This document shows, in pieces, positions 24,830 through 33,253 of a DNA stretch of 41,479 nucleotides. The notes under the pieces are model-generated. The model saw nothing but the letters and a program-made list of their open reading frames with translations, did not search any database and was not told the origin of the DNA. Each line of letters begins with the position of its first letter. Positions within the stretch are counted from its first letter, which is position 1. This DNA comes from a bacterium (GTDB lineage Bacteria; Armatimonadota; Chthonomonadetes; Chthonomonadales; Chthonomonadaceae), in contig JAJZFJ010000069.1 of the NCBI GenBank assembly GCA_021805395.1, positions 1-41,479 on the forward strand, read 5' to 3'. A program made the position numbers and the translations under genes.

Positions 24830-25444
24830 TTAATACCGCTTCAGACTACATATTGGGCATACTTCTCCCTCGGTTAAATACACTGCATCACAATCAGGAC
24901 ATAAAAGCCAACCATGATCAAGACGCCATCTACGCAAGAGCGTTTCTTGCACAATGCGCTTTTGTAACCTGGTTCTCAATTGGAAATCCTGAATGTTCTG
25001 ATATTTTTTTATTCTATCCGCCAACTGTGCATGTTCAGTTGGGAGTAACACCACAGCCATCAACTGGTCGTCTGTGGGATGTGGATCAGGTTCAGTTGTC
25101 TGCTGAATCGTCTCTACACCTACAGGTCGGAAAACAATCATATGAATATAATCGCCTTCCAGAAGGCGGTTCAACTCTTTAATGATTTCATTGTGGTGCA
25201 GCATAAGTTCATGCGACCACACAGAGCTGCGAGTATGAACAGTGAGAGTACCTTCACGGACTGCAATTGCCTTGCTAGCCCTGGCTGCATCCTTGCCTAC
25301 AACGGTAGGCCAATAGACAAGTGCCATGTTCTCATGGATCTTGCTCGCACTTTTCATCTTTGCAATGGTTGAAGATAGAGTTGAACTCACATTCTGCAGA
25401 CCTTCTCTATTTCGAGCAGGCCTCTGTGGCCGATTCCATCTCAT
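24830..25444 (-). CDS. DUF721/DciA-like protein with C-terminal zinc ribbon
   Basis: A 204-aa protein. The N-terminal 110 residues match the DUF721 layout: a basic start, a WPTVVGKDAARASKAIAVREGTL-type core and SSVWSHELMLHHNEIIKELN, followed by an IHMIVFRPVG strand. In many bacteria this domain (DciA) helps load or operate the replicative helicase. The C-terminal part is extra: a linker and a zinc ribbon made of LCPDCD and CPICSLKRY. The start overlaps the recF stop by 4 bp, so translation is coupled; recF-DUF721 adjacency is common near replication origins. The helicase-loader role is inferred from the family. Confidence 0.8.
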   Translation of the reverse strand: MRWNRPQRPARNREGLQNVSSTLSSTIAKMKSASKIHENMALVYWPTVVGKDAARASKAIAVREGTLTVHTRSSVWSHELMLHHNEIIKELNRLLEGDYIHMIVFRPVGVETIQQTTEPDPHPTDDQLMAVVLLPTEHAQLADRIKKYQNIQDFQLRTRLQKRIVQETLLRRWRLDHGWLLCPDCDAVYLTEGEVCPICSLKRY

Positions 25445-26646
25445 TCAAAGTTCCCCGTAGAGATCTCACCATTAGACATATTCCATATATTTGCCTGTTT
25501 CAACATTTCAGTAGGAATGGATCTAATCGCGGTACAAGTCAGAAATGTCTGTCCGCATGTGGAAGCATGTCTCAGCAGATGCATCCTGCGTGCGTCATCC
25601 AAATCACTCATAACATCGTCCAGAAGCATTATTGGCGGTTCACCAACACACAGCTCTATAAGTTTGAATTCTGCTAACTTAAGAGCAAGTGCTGCTGTTC
25701 GCTGCTGACCTTGTGAACCAAAGAGCCGTGCCTCTTTGCCGTTAATAAGTATCTGTATATCGTCCCTCTGTGGACCAATTAAGGTGGTTCCCCTACGTAT
25801 CTCATCGGGCTCTATCTTCCTCATCTGCTCCCGAAATGCTGCGGTAAACAGCGAGATATCTTTTGCAGAACCATCTATCACAAATGGAGGCCTCTCCTCC
25901 ATTACACCATCAGGGTAGTCATCTATAGTTTCATTCGTTTCCTCAAAATGAATACTGGGCAGATATCTGATCTCAAGGCATTCTTTCCCATCTGTCAACT
26001 CCTGATGTATACGGTCTGCAATTGGAGCCAGTCTGTCCAGATAGAACTGCCTTCTTTCGAACAGAAGGCCCCCATGTACAATAAGCTGCTCTGTCCAGGC
26101 ATCCAGCCCGGACTGTATGGCACCTCTAGGGTTGTCTCTTAAATCACGAAGCAGTTTATTCCTCTGCTCCAGCACTTTTTTATAGGAAGCAAACGTGTGT
26201 ATGTATTTAGGACTTATCTGGGCGATCTCAACATTCATGAAATGTCGCCTGTCAGAAGGCTCTCCCGCAACAATTGCCATATCTGGTGAACCAAAGAATA
26301 CGGCATTCAATTCACCAATGAGATCGACCATACGTGCACGTTTGGATCCATTTACTTTTAAGGTTTTTCTATCTGAAAGATGGATGGAGACCTGAATCTC
26401 TATCTCTCCCATCTTTTCCCGAACCACAGATGCTGAGATATGGGCATTCTCCTGGCCGCGTTCAATCATCTCCGATTCTCTAAAAGCTCTTAGACTTCGT
26501 GTGGTGGTAAGGAGCCATAATGCTTCCAGTATGCTGGTTTTCCCCTGGGCGTTTTCTCCTCGAATAATGTTGAGACCACTACCAGGAGACATCTCCAGCT
26601 GGGTACAGCAACGAAATGAAGTCAGGTTGAGTTTATCTATATGCAT
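25441..26646 (-). CDS. recF: DNA replication and repair protein RecF
   Basis: A 401-aa SMC-like ATPase opening MHIDKLNLTSFRCC with Walker A GENAQGKTS at about residues 30-38, the ABC-type signature LFGSQGQQRTAAL (about residues 305-317) and Walker B MLLDDVMSDLDDARR. RecF helps RecR/RecO place RecA at single-strand gaps. The length (about 370-400) is normal. It is followed by, and overlaps, the DUF721 gene. In many bacteria dnaA-dnaN precede recF; here neither does, and a 612-bp non-coding region lies upstream instead. Confidence 0.95.
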   Translation of the reverse strand: MHIDKLNLTSFRCCTQLEMSPGSGLNIIRGENAQGKTSILEALWLLTTTRSLRAFRESEMIERGQENAHISASVVREKMGEIEIQVSIHLSDRKTLKVNGSKRARMVDLIGELNAVFFGSPDMAIVAGEPSDRRHFMNVEIAQISPKYIHTFASYKKVLEQRNKLLRDLRDNPRGAIQSGLDAWTEQLIVHGGLLFERRQFYLDRLAPIADRIHQELTDGKECLEIRYLPSIHFEETNETIDDYPDGVMEERPPFVIDGSAKDISLFTAAFREQMRKIEPDEIRRGTTLIGPQRDDIQILINGKEARLFGSQGQQRTAALALKLAEFKLIELCVGEPPIMLLDDVMSDLDDARRMHLLRHASTCGQTFLTCTAIRSIPTEMLKQANIWNMSNGEISTGNFE

Positions 26647-27258
26647 TTTTCTTGAATTTCACCCTAAAGAGATTCCGGATAAATACCGATTATTTATATA
26701 TAAGAAGATTATATTGATTATTAGCATGTTGAAAAGTCTCAAATCCTGGCATCATGCGCTATATGATGCCGCCTGGATATTTCCGCTTACCATTAGTACC
26801 AACTGTTCATCCTTAAACATGTAGACGAACATAGTAGCAAAGCTTACGCAGTCTGTTTGAATGGAGTTATTAACAGAACTGTTGATAACTGGACGTTTGT
26901 TAACAGTAGTGATGATGAACGATTGTTGACTGATAGTTTTGAGTCTTCTCTCTCCATACAGGTTTAAAGTTTTAGTTCAGAGTTAATAACTTTGCAAATA
27001 CGCCAGGTTATTATCATCTACCGCACAGCTTTGTCCATACAAAGCTATACAATCCAATTCATACTCCATTATGCCCTAATAACCTGTCTGTTGAAAACTC
27101 TCTTTGCTATCCAGGAATATGCTGCTTCTGACCGGAATTTGCCGCTACAAGATTCATGAATGTGGAGAATGAAATCTTATTCTTACCGTCAGATTTGGTT
27201 ATTGAATGAAATGTATTCACATACCTGACACAAGAGAATGTCGATTGATTTTTCATGA
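26647..27258. other. Non-coding region upstream of recF with DnaA-box-like 9-mers and hairpins
   Basis: No gene is supported here. Four 9-mers differ by one base from TTATNCACA: TTATTAACA (26867-26875), TGTTGATAA (26880-26888, inverse), TGTGGAGAA (27161-27169, inverse) and GTATTCACA (27213-27221). The first two form an 11-base inverted repeat (26866-26889). A strong hairpin ggcatcat/atgatgcc is at 26748-26770. TTCATGAATGTG occurs twice (27153 and 27252). An origin of replication is possible but not shown. Confidence 0.35.
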
Positions 27259-27264
27259 ATGTGT

Positions 27265-27293
27265 TTGACATCATTGTCTTTGGGTAGTATGAT
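27265..27293 (+). promoter_or_regulatory. Near-consensus promoter of the kinase operon
   Basis: TTGACA (27265-27270), a 17-base spacer, and TATGAT (27288-27293). Transcription would begin about 27300, which rules out the longer reading frame starting at 27259 and supports the ATG at 27313. Confidence 0.8.
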
Positions 27294-27312
27294 TGTGAGG
27301 GGAGGCAGTGAA

Positions 27313-28794
27313 ATGAGATCAGAAGAGGAATCGAAAATAGATCAACTTAGTAGTGCTGAGCAGGGTTGGGCAGACTTCGAGAGGTTTGTAACTCAAGAGA
27401 TGTCCTCCTTTTTTGATGCCGAAGGACCAATTGTGGGTGCTAGAGCACCTGGAAGACTTGATGTAATGGGCGGCGTGGCAGACTATTCCGGTAGTATTGT
27501 CCTGGAGATGCCCATTGAAGAGGCAGCCTATGTGGCATGGCAGTGGCGAGACGATCGTATACTGCATATTCGATCTGTATCAACCAATCTGCAAGATGAA
27601 GACAGAGATGTATCCATTAGTTTAGATGTAATGCTGGATCCCGATGGCAGAATAAGAACTCCAGAAGAAGTAAACCGAAGTTTAACCAGCAACGCAGAAA
27701 CCCGCTGGGCTGCTTATGTTGCGGGCTGTTTTTATATAATGCTTTCTGCATATGGCAGAGTGGCTCAAGGGAAAGCTGATTCTCGTTTGGGAGAAAGAGG
27801 GGCGAATATCCTTCTGCGAAGCGAGGTTCCACAAGGTGGTGGTGTTTCCTCTTCCGCTGCCATTGAAGTTGCAACAATGCATGCCCTGAGCGATGCTGCT
27901 GGTATCCATCCCAGTGATCTCACTCTTGCAGCATGGTGTCAGAGAGTAGAAAACCAGATTGTGGGAGCACCCTGCGGCATAATGGACCAGGTTACATGTG
28001 CTCTCGGAGAAAAAGACTCACTGCTGGCACTGCGATGCCAGCCCCACGATCTGCTGGGAAGTTACAGAGCTCCTGCTGGGTGGAAATTTATTGGAATTGA
28101 TTCAAGAGTTAAACATTCGGTTGGAGGAAGTAACTATACTCGCGCGAGAATTGCCGCATTTATGGGTCTTAAAGTGATTCAGCTTGAAAGCGGTGGCCAG
28201 TTGCTAGAAAACTACCTCTGCCGAATGAGCGCAGCTGAATTTGCAGCATATAGAGAGCTTATTCCCGAAACTTTAACGGGTGCAGATTACAGGAAACTCT
28301 ACGGTCAGCTGCCTGATACAGTTACCAAAGTAGACCTGGAAGAAACTTACCATCCTCGGCTGGCTGCGGAGCATCCCATTCTTGAGAATGAGCGTGCGCG
28401 TGCATTCATCGGGTTGATGCACCTGGCCGACCTTCGAAGAGAAGAGACAGGCATGCTTGATTTGGGTATACTGAAAGAAGCTGGTTCTCTCATGCTTGAA
28501 TCACATAAATCGTATTCTGACAGGTTAGATTTGGGATCCCCTGAGACTGATCTGCTGGTGGATTTGATTATGCAGCAAGGTCATGACAGCGGCTTTTATG
28601 GCGCCAGAATTACCGGAGGGGGATCTGGTGGAACCGTTGCAGTACTGGCCAACTCTGAAAATTCCCAATATTCCTCAGCCCTGGAAAGCATCTGCAAACG
28701 TTATGAAATGCAGACAGGCAATACGCCACGACTATTTGTTGGCAGTTCTCCTGGAGCGGTAGCCTTTGGTTCCAGATTGATTTTGCGAGGATGA
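27313..28794 (+). CDS. GHMP-family sugar kinase, L-arabinokinase/galactokinase-like
   Basis: A 493-aa kinase. The start is the ATG at 27313, with gaggggaggcagtg before it and a promoter just upstream. The substrate-binding motif reads ARAPGRLDVMGGVADYSGS at about residues 43-61; true galactokinases have GRVNLIGEHTDYNGG, whereas the GRLDVMGG-ADYSGS form is that of the kinase domain of plant L-arabinokinase (ARA1). The ATP-binding GHMP motif is PQGGGVSSSAAIEV (about residues 174-187), and the C-terminal motif 3 is RITGGGSGGTVAVL. It should phosphorylate a sugar at C1. It is followed by the 45-codon ORF (4-bp overlap) and a nitronate monooxygenase. The sugar is not certain. Confidence 0.85.
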   Translation: MRSEEESKIDQLSSAEQGWADFERFVTQEMSSFFDAEGPIVGARAPGRLDVMGGVADYSGSIVLEMPIEEAAYVAWQWRDDRILHIRSVSTNLQDEDRDVSISLDVMLDPDGRIRTPEEVNRSLTSNAETRWAAYVAGCFYIMLSAYGRVAQGKADSRLGERGANILLRSEVPQGGGVSSSAAIEVATMHALSDAAGIHPSDLTLAAWCQRVENQIVGAPCGIMDQVTCALGEKDSLLALRCQPHDLLGSYRAPAGWKFIGIDSRVKHSVGGSNYTRARIAAFMGLKVIQLESGGQLLENYLCRMSAAEFAAYRELIPETLTGADYRKLYGQLPDTVTKVDLEETYHPRLAAEHPILENERARAFIGLMHLADLRREETGMLDLGILKEAGSLMLESHKSYSDRLDLGSPETDLLVDLIMQQGHDSGFYGARITGGGSGGTVAVLANSENSQYSSALESICKRYEMQTGNTPRLFVGSSPGAVAFGSRLILRG

Positions 28795-28928
28795 TGCATC
28801 TACTCTGTCATGATAATGTAGCGGGAATGTTTCGTTCCTTTGAGTTCAGCTGGTATCCAGACAGCCTGGATTATGACACTGTGCAAGCGTTACTGCACTG
28901 TTATACTGATCTGATGGATACTTTGTGA
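28791..28928 (+). CDS. Small 45-aa ORF coupled on both sides
   Basis: This 45-codon ORF opens with ATG at 28791, overlapping the kinase stop as ATGA (a second ATG follows at once), and ends in TGA at 28926-28928, sharing its last base with the next ATG (TGATG). Both junctions are classic for translational coupling, and the gaggatg just before it can serve as a ribosome binding site. The product is an acidic, aromatic-containing peptide (MFRSFEFSWYPDSLDYDT, then ALLHCYTDLMD) with two Cys and no signal peptide. No family is recognised. The nitronate monooxygenase gene has no good ribosome binding site of its own, so the ORF may also serve to carry ribosomes to it. Confidence 0.5.
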   Translation: MMHLLCHDNVAGMFRSFEFSWYPDSLDYDTVQALLHCYTDLMDTL

Positions 28929-29884
28929 TGAATGACTGGCTACCAGATATACCTGTTTGGCAGGCTCCCACTGGAAGCATAGCGGGTGTGGAGCTATGTG
29001 CTGCAGTTAGCAGAGCCGGAGGAATTGGCTCTATGGGGATGACCTGGGAGGCCGAAGAAGAAGGTGCCAGGAAGATTGAGGCTGTCCGGCGAATTACCGA
29101 TAAACCATTCATGTGTAATTTCGCTCTTGCATTTGCTCCGAAATGTCTGGATAATGTATTAAATGCTGGTGCACCTATCGTCTGTTTTTCATGGGGTGAC
29201 GCTGCGCCCTATGCTAAGCGGGTTAAGAATGCAGATGCCATTCTTGGCGTCCAGGTAACGAATGTGGATGGTATGAAGCGTGCCGCCGATATAGGTGCAG
29301 AGTTTGTGATATGTCAATCGGTAGAAGCTGGTGGTCATGTGCAATCTACCACCAGTATGGACACACTGTTGCCCAAAATACTTGATGCTGCAGGTGATAT
29401 TCCCGTGATTGCTGCCGGTGGAGTATCGACAGGAACTAGAATTGCCGAGCTTATAAGGTTGGGAGCAGCTGGGGTAATGTGTGGAACCCGCTTTGTGGCT
29501 TCGGTTGAGAGCCTGGCACATGCCGAATACAAGAGAAGGCTAGTGGAAGCAGAAGCTGAAGATGCAGCTCTCACAATGTGCTTTCAGGATGGCTGGCAAG
29601 GCGCCCCGCATCGGGTTCTCCGTAATTCAACTATGGAAACATGGGAGGCCTATGGTTCTCCGTCTGTGGGAAATCGGCCAGGTGAAGGTGATAAGCTTGC
29701 AGTGAACGGGCATGGCGAACCAATTTTGAGGTATGAAGACACCGCGCCAAGAGTTGGTATGGAAGGTGAGATTGAAGCAATGTGCTGTTATGCTGGAATG
29801 GGAGTTGGGAACATACAGTCGATACTCCCGGCATCAGAGATCCTGCTTCAACTCTGGAAAGAAGCATTAGAGACAAGTAATTAA
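28928..29884 (+). CDS. Nitronate monooxygenase (2-nitropropane dioxygenase-like FMN enzyme)
   Basis: A 318-aa TIM-barrel flavoprotein. It opens with PVWQAPTGSIAGVELCAAVSRAGGIGSMG, the standard first strand of the family; further FMN-contacting motifs are VICQSVEAGGH, PVIAAGGVSTG and GAAGVMCGTRF. Such enzymes oxidise nitronates to carbonyl compounds; the group also includes enoyl-ACP reductase FabK-like members, from which it cannot be fully separated by eye, though the absence of FabK hallmarks and the length favour nitronate monooxygenase. The start is the ATG at 28928, touching the stop of the small ORF; a GTG one codon earlier is possible. Confidence 0.88.
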   Translation: MNDWLPDIPVWQAPTGSIAGVELCAAVSRAGGIGSMGMTWEAEEEGARKIEAVRRITDKPFMCNFALAFAPKCLDNVLNAGAPIVCFSWGDAAPYAKRVKNADAILGVQVTNVDGMKRAADIGAEFVICQSVEAGGHVQSTTSMDTLLPKILDAAGDIPVIAAGGVSTGTRIAELIRLGAAGVMCGTRFVASVESLAHAEYKRRLVEAEAEDAALTMCFQDGWQGAPHRVLRNSTMETWEAYGSPSVGNRPGEGDKLAVNGHGEPILRYEDTAPRVGMEGEIEAMCCYAGMGVGNIQSILPASEILLQLWKEALETSN

Positions 29885-29888
29885 TTTC

Positions 29889-29917
29889 TTACAACTGCCA
29901 GATTGTCGTGGTATTCT
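29889..29917 (+). promoter_or_regulatory. Possible promoter of the lipid A gene cluster
   Basis: TTACAA (29889-29894) and TATTCT (29912-29917) are 17 bases apart, in the 92-bp gap before lpxD. Both hexamers match only partly, so read-through from the kinase operon is also possible. Confidence 0.35.
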
Positions 29918-29976
29918 ATTCAAGCCAATCTACCATTCCGTAAAAAAGTTACACCAGATTGCAACCGGAGCAGAGA

Positions 29977-31047
29977 ATGTTCTCAGAAGTCACACAACCC
30001 TCCCTCACAATTAAACAGATCTCAGAATATCTAGGTGCAGAGTACAGGGGCGATGGAGATGCCATAATAACTGGAGTCTCCGAAATAGAGACCGCTGGAC
30101 CTGGCGATCTGATCTTTGCCGATTCACCAAAATACATCTCTCGTATTATCGATTCTAAATGTGGTGCAGCTCTCATATCAAAGACGATTATCAACGATCC
30201 CCCCACAGGAATCAATCTCATACTTGTCGATGATGTTCGAAAATCCCTCCTCAGACTGCTTGAACTAGTGGAGCCACCTAAAGTATTTGAACCTGGCATA
30301 CATCCCACAGCATATATAGCCGGCAGTGTGCAGCTTGGTCTGAACATCCATATAGGTCCCAACGTTAGAATAGGTGAAGACAGTGTGATTGAAGATGGAG
30401 TAGCATTGCTCTCCGGTGTTTATATTGGAGATGGCTGCAGAGTGGGAGCATCTACTTTAATTCATCCAAACGTCACTCTCGTTCAAAAAGTGAGCATTGG
30501 AAAACGGTGTATCATTCATCCGGGTGCAGTTATTGGCTCAGATGGCTTTGGGTATCTCATGGTAGCGGGACTGTTACGAAAGATCCCTCATATGGGGGGA
30601 GTACTGATTGGCGATGAGGTGGAGATTGGTGCGAACAGCTGTATAGACCGTGCTAAAATGGGATTTACGTCTATTGGCGACAACTGCAAGATAGACAATC
30701 TTGTGCATATCGGTCATAATGTTTCAGTTGGAGCAGGATCAATACTCGTTGGCGCAGTAGCAATTGGAGGAAGTACTACAATTGGTTCTGGTGTGGTTTT
30801 AGGTGGCCAGGTGGGTGTAGCGGATCACATCCATATTGGTGATGGTGCCAAAATTGCTGCTCAGTCTGGGGTTATAAGCGATATTGAGGCTGGTGAAGTG
30901 GTGATAGGCTTTCCAGCGCGGTCACGTACAAAACGATTGCGTGAATATGCCGCAATAACTGCTCTTCCAGAGGCTCTTCGCAAGATTCGCAAACTAGAAC
31001 ACAGACTTGCCGAGTTAGAGAAAAAACAGGGTGGCCAAGATAACTGA
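29977..31047 (+). CDS. lpxD: UDP-3-O-acylglucosamine N-acyltransferase LpxD
   Basis: A 356-aa enzyme of the third step of lipid A synthesis, adding the second acyl chain to UDP-3-O-acyl-glucosamine. The start is the ATG at 29977 (MFSEVTQPS), with ccggagcagag before it; an in-frame TTG lies six codons earlier. Residues 1-100 are the N-terminal uridine-binding domain (ITGVSEIETAGPGDLIFAD). The rest is a left-handed beta-helix of hexapeptide repeats, with the catalytic His at about residue 247 in VHIGHNV. The C-terminal coiled tail (IRKLEHRLAELEKK) matches the family. It starts the lpx cluster and overlaps lpxC by 17 bp. Confidence 0.95.
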   Translation: MFSEVTQPSLTIKQISEYLGAEYRGDGDAIITGVSEIETAGPGDLIFADSPKYISRIIDSKCGAALISKTIINDPPTGINLILVDDVRKSLLRLLELVEPPKVFEPGIHPTAYIAGSVQLGLNIHIGPNVRIGEDSVIEDGVALLSGVYIGDGCRVGASTLIHPNVTLVQKVSIGKRCIIHPGAVIGSDGFGYLMVAGLLRKIPHMGGVLIGDEVEIGANSCIDRAKMGFTSIGDNCKIDNLVHIGHNVSVGAGSILVGAVAIGGSTTIGSGVVLGGQVGVADHIHIGDGAKIAAQSGVISDIEAGEVVIGFPARSRTKRLREYAAITALPEALRKIRKLEHRLAELEKKQGGQDN

Positions 31048-31909
31048 ATTGTTCCACAAATCCCCAGTTTCCATGCAGCAAACCCTGCATGAGAGTGTTT
31101 GTATATCGGGTATTGGAATACATACCGGCAAGATGGCTAAGGTAACTCTGCGGCCTTCCGACCCGAATACGGGACGCGTATTTCTGGTAAACGGTACCTC
31201 TATTCCTGCACTATGGAACAATGTTTCAGATACGAAAAGATCGACCACGCTCCAGATTGATGGCGTATCCATACAAACAGTGGAACATCTTTTATCTGTG
31301 CTGTATGCCTGCAATATAGACAACGCGATTATTGAGGTGGATGGCAATGAGCTTCCAATTCTGGATGGCAGTGGACAGGAGTGGGCACTCGCAGTAGACA
31401 GTGCGGGAATTAAGATTCAGGATGAAATTGCGCCAATTTGCAGGATTTGTCATGAAGATACAGTAATGGTAGGTAAGAGCATTGGAAAGTATGGGCCTCC
31501 TATTGAAGCAGGGCTTACTCTTGAAGTTGATGTAAACTTTGATGATTGGCAGGATGGAAGTGGTAAACTACAATGGAATACATTGCAGAATGGAAGAAAT
31601 GGATACTTTTCAGGAATTGCATCGGCTCGTACTTTTGCGTTTAGAAAAGAAGTAGACTATCTTTTATCAGCTGGATTAGCAAAGGGGGGTTCTTTGAACA
31701 ACGCTCTCATCATTACTCCTCCAGCAGAATTCTCTACGGAACTCCGACTTCCACAGGAGTGGATAGCACATAAGTTACTGGATTTAATTGGTGATTTTGC
31801 TTTAGCTGGTGTTCGCATAGAGGGGTTTGTTTCAGTATATCGACCTGGGCATGAAATAAATAACGCTACCGTTGCCGCTCTGCGCACTGCGCAGACAAAG
31901 TGCACGTAG
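31031..31909 (+). CDS. lpxC: UDP-3-O-acyl-N-acetylglucosamine deacetylase LpxC
   Basis: A zinc amidase of 292 aa (from the GTG at 31031) that carries out the committed step of lipid A synthesis. The zinc ligands are His86 in VEHLLSVLYA, and His247 and Asp251 in HKLLDLIGD; the general-acid His follows in RPGHEINNA. The SGIGIHTGK opening at the N-terminus is the family standard. The start is unsure: the GTG at 31031 lies inside lpxD, while the ATG at 31073 (MQQTLHES) would give the usual N-terminal length but lacks a ribosome binding site. It is not fused to fabZ, unlike in Bacteroidota. Confidence 0.95.
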   Translation: MAKITELFHKSPVSMQQTLHESVCISGIGIHTGKMAKVTLRPSDPNTGRVFLVNGTSIPALWNNVSDTKRSTTLQIDGVSIQTVEHLLSVLYACNIDNAIIEVDGNELPILDGSGQEWALAVDSAGIKIQDEIAPICRICHEDTVMVGKSIGKYGPPIEAGLTLEVDVNFDDWQDGSGKLQWNTLQNGRNGYFSGIASARTFAFRKEVDYLLSAGLAKGGSLNNALIITPPAEFSTELRLPQEWIAHKLLDLIGDFALAGVRIEGFVSVYRPGHEINNATVAALRTAQTKCT

Positions 31910-31955
31910 AAACGGAATGGGGAACGATTTGCCGCGAAAAGGAGACTGCTTGGAA

Positions 31956-32432
31956 ATGCCTCTTTCTATAGAGGCCATTTGGGATATCCTCCCACACCGA
32001 TATCCATTTCTTATGGTGGATAAGGTTCTTGAGCTAACACCTGGCAAGAGGGTGCTGGCTCTTAAAAACGTAACAATTAATGAGCCATTCTTTGAGGGTC
32101 ATTTTCCAGGAAGAGCAGTTATGCCAGGAGTACTTATCCTGGAATGCATGGCACAGGTAGCAGGGATTATTATGTTATCGCTTCCAGAACATAAGGGGAA
32201 GCTGGCATTTCTGGGTGGCTTAAACAAGTGCAGACTGTTAAAACCAGTTGTCCCGGGAGATACACTCATAGTTGAAGCTGTTGTAGCTCAGGTGCGAGGT
32301 TCCATTGGCAAAGCGCATATGAACGTTACAGTTGAAGGCGAGGTAGTTGCGCGTAGTGAAATGGTTTTCAAACTCATGGATCGCACATCACCTGCTGAGG
32401 GAAATGCGATATCAGGGGGAGAAGATTCGTGA
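31956..32432 (+). CDS. fabZ: 3-hydroxyacyl-ACP dehydratase FabZ
   Basis: A 158-aa hot-dog-fold dehydratase of fatty acid elongation. It opens MPLSIEAIWDILPHRYPFLMV; the catalytic His lies in EGHFPG and the catalytic Glu in LECMAQ. FabZ competes with the lpx pathway for 3-hydroxyacyl-ACP, which explains its place here. The ATG at 31956 is 11 bases after aaaaggag; a TTG two codons earlier has better spacing, and longer in-frame starts within lpxC are not supported. The stop overlaps the lpxA start as GTGA. Confidence 0.95.
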   Translation: MPLSIEAIWDILPHRYPFLMVDKVLELTPGKRVLALKNVTINEPFFEGHFPGRAVMPGVLILECMAQVAGIIMLSLPEHKGKLAFLGGLNKCRLLKPVVPGDTLIVEAVVAQVRGSIGKAHMNVTVEGEVVARSEMVFKLMDRTSPAEGNAISGGEDS

Positions 32433-33229
32433 ACAAGTGCTGGCACCCCACTGCCATTATTGATCCTACTGCAGAGATTGAGCCAGATGTCGAAATTGGG
32501 CCCTTTTGCACAATTGGGGCAAACTGTCGGGTAGGTTCTGGTACAATTCTCCAATCACAGGTACAGCTTTTAGAGAATACTCATATTGGACGAGGTTGCC
32601 AGATTTTTGGTGGCGCAATTTTAGGTGGTCCACCTCAGGATTACAAATTCCATGGAGAAAGCACATATCTGGTTATCGGAGATTTCAATATTCTTCGAGA
32701 ATATGTAACAATCCATCGTGCCACTGGAGAAGAGGCTGTCACTCGCATTGGAGATCACAACATGATTATGGCCTATGCACATATCGGCCACAACTGTGTG
32801 ATTGGTGATCATGTTACCATTGCCTCCTACGTCGGGATTAGTGGCCATGTAACAGTTGAAGACTATGCCAACTTTGGCGGGATCTGCGGAGTTCATCAGA
32901 ACTGCACCATAGGTGCATACGTAATGGTTGGAGGTATGTCCGGAGTTACTAGAGACATACCGCCATTTATGCTCGCTGAAGGCCGACCCGCAAAAGTGTA
33001 CGACATTAATATCCGTGGACTTAGAAGGGCGGGGGTTCCTGCCAAAGTTCGAGGAGAGCTGCGTCAGGCATATAAGCTGCTGTTCAGGTCGAATCTTAAC
33101 ATGTCTCAAGCGCTGGAAGAGATAGAAGAAGAGATTGAGCGCAGCGTGGAATTAGATAGATTAGTGGATTTTATAAAGCGCACACGAGATGGCTTTAACG
33201 GACGCGCAAACAATCCTCCACCTCTCTAG
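32429..33229 (+). CDS. lpxA: UDP-N-acetylglucosamine acyltransferase LpxA
   Basis: A 266-aa beta-helix enzyme that starts lipid A synthesis by moving a 3-hydroxyacyl chain onto UDP-GlcNAc. Hexapeptide repeats begin at once (IDPTAEIEPDVEIGPFCTIG). The catalytic His is His121 in the AHIGHNC motif, and the family segment GGMSGVTRDIPPFMLAEG precedes the helical C-terminal domain (GLRRAGVPAKVR). The start is GTG at 32429, overlapping the fabZ stop by 4 bp and preceded by agggggagaag. The length is normal. Confidence 0.95.
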   Translation: MNKCWHPTAIIDPTAEIEPDVEIGPFCTIGANCRVGSGTILQSQVQLLENTHIGRGCQIFGGAILGGPPQDYKFHGESTYLVIGDFNILREYVTIHRATGEEAVTRIGDHNMIMAYAHIGHNCVIGDHVTIASYVGISGHVTVEDYANFGGICGVHQNCTIGAYVMVGGMSGVTRDIPPFMLAEGRPAKVYDINIRGLRRAGVPAKVRGELRQAYKLLFRSNLNMSQALEEIEEEIERSVELDRLVDFIKRTRDGFNGRANNPPPL

Positions 33230-33253
33230 TACAGATGATGGGAGATTGACTGA

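Noticed and set aside
31872-31955. Longer fabZ start inside lpxC
   Set aside because: The extension has no ribosome binding site and does not resemble any FabZ N-terminus, which normally begins shortly before the LPHRYPF motif.
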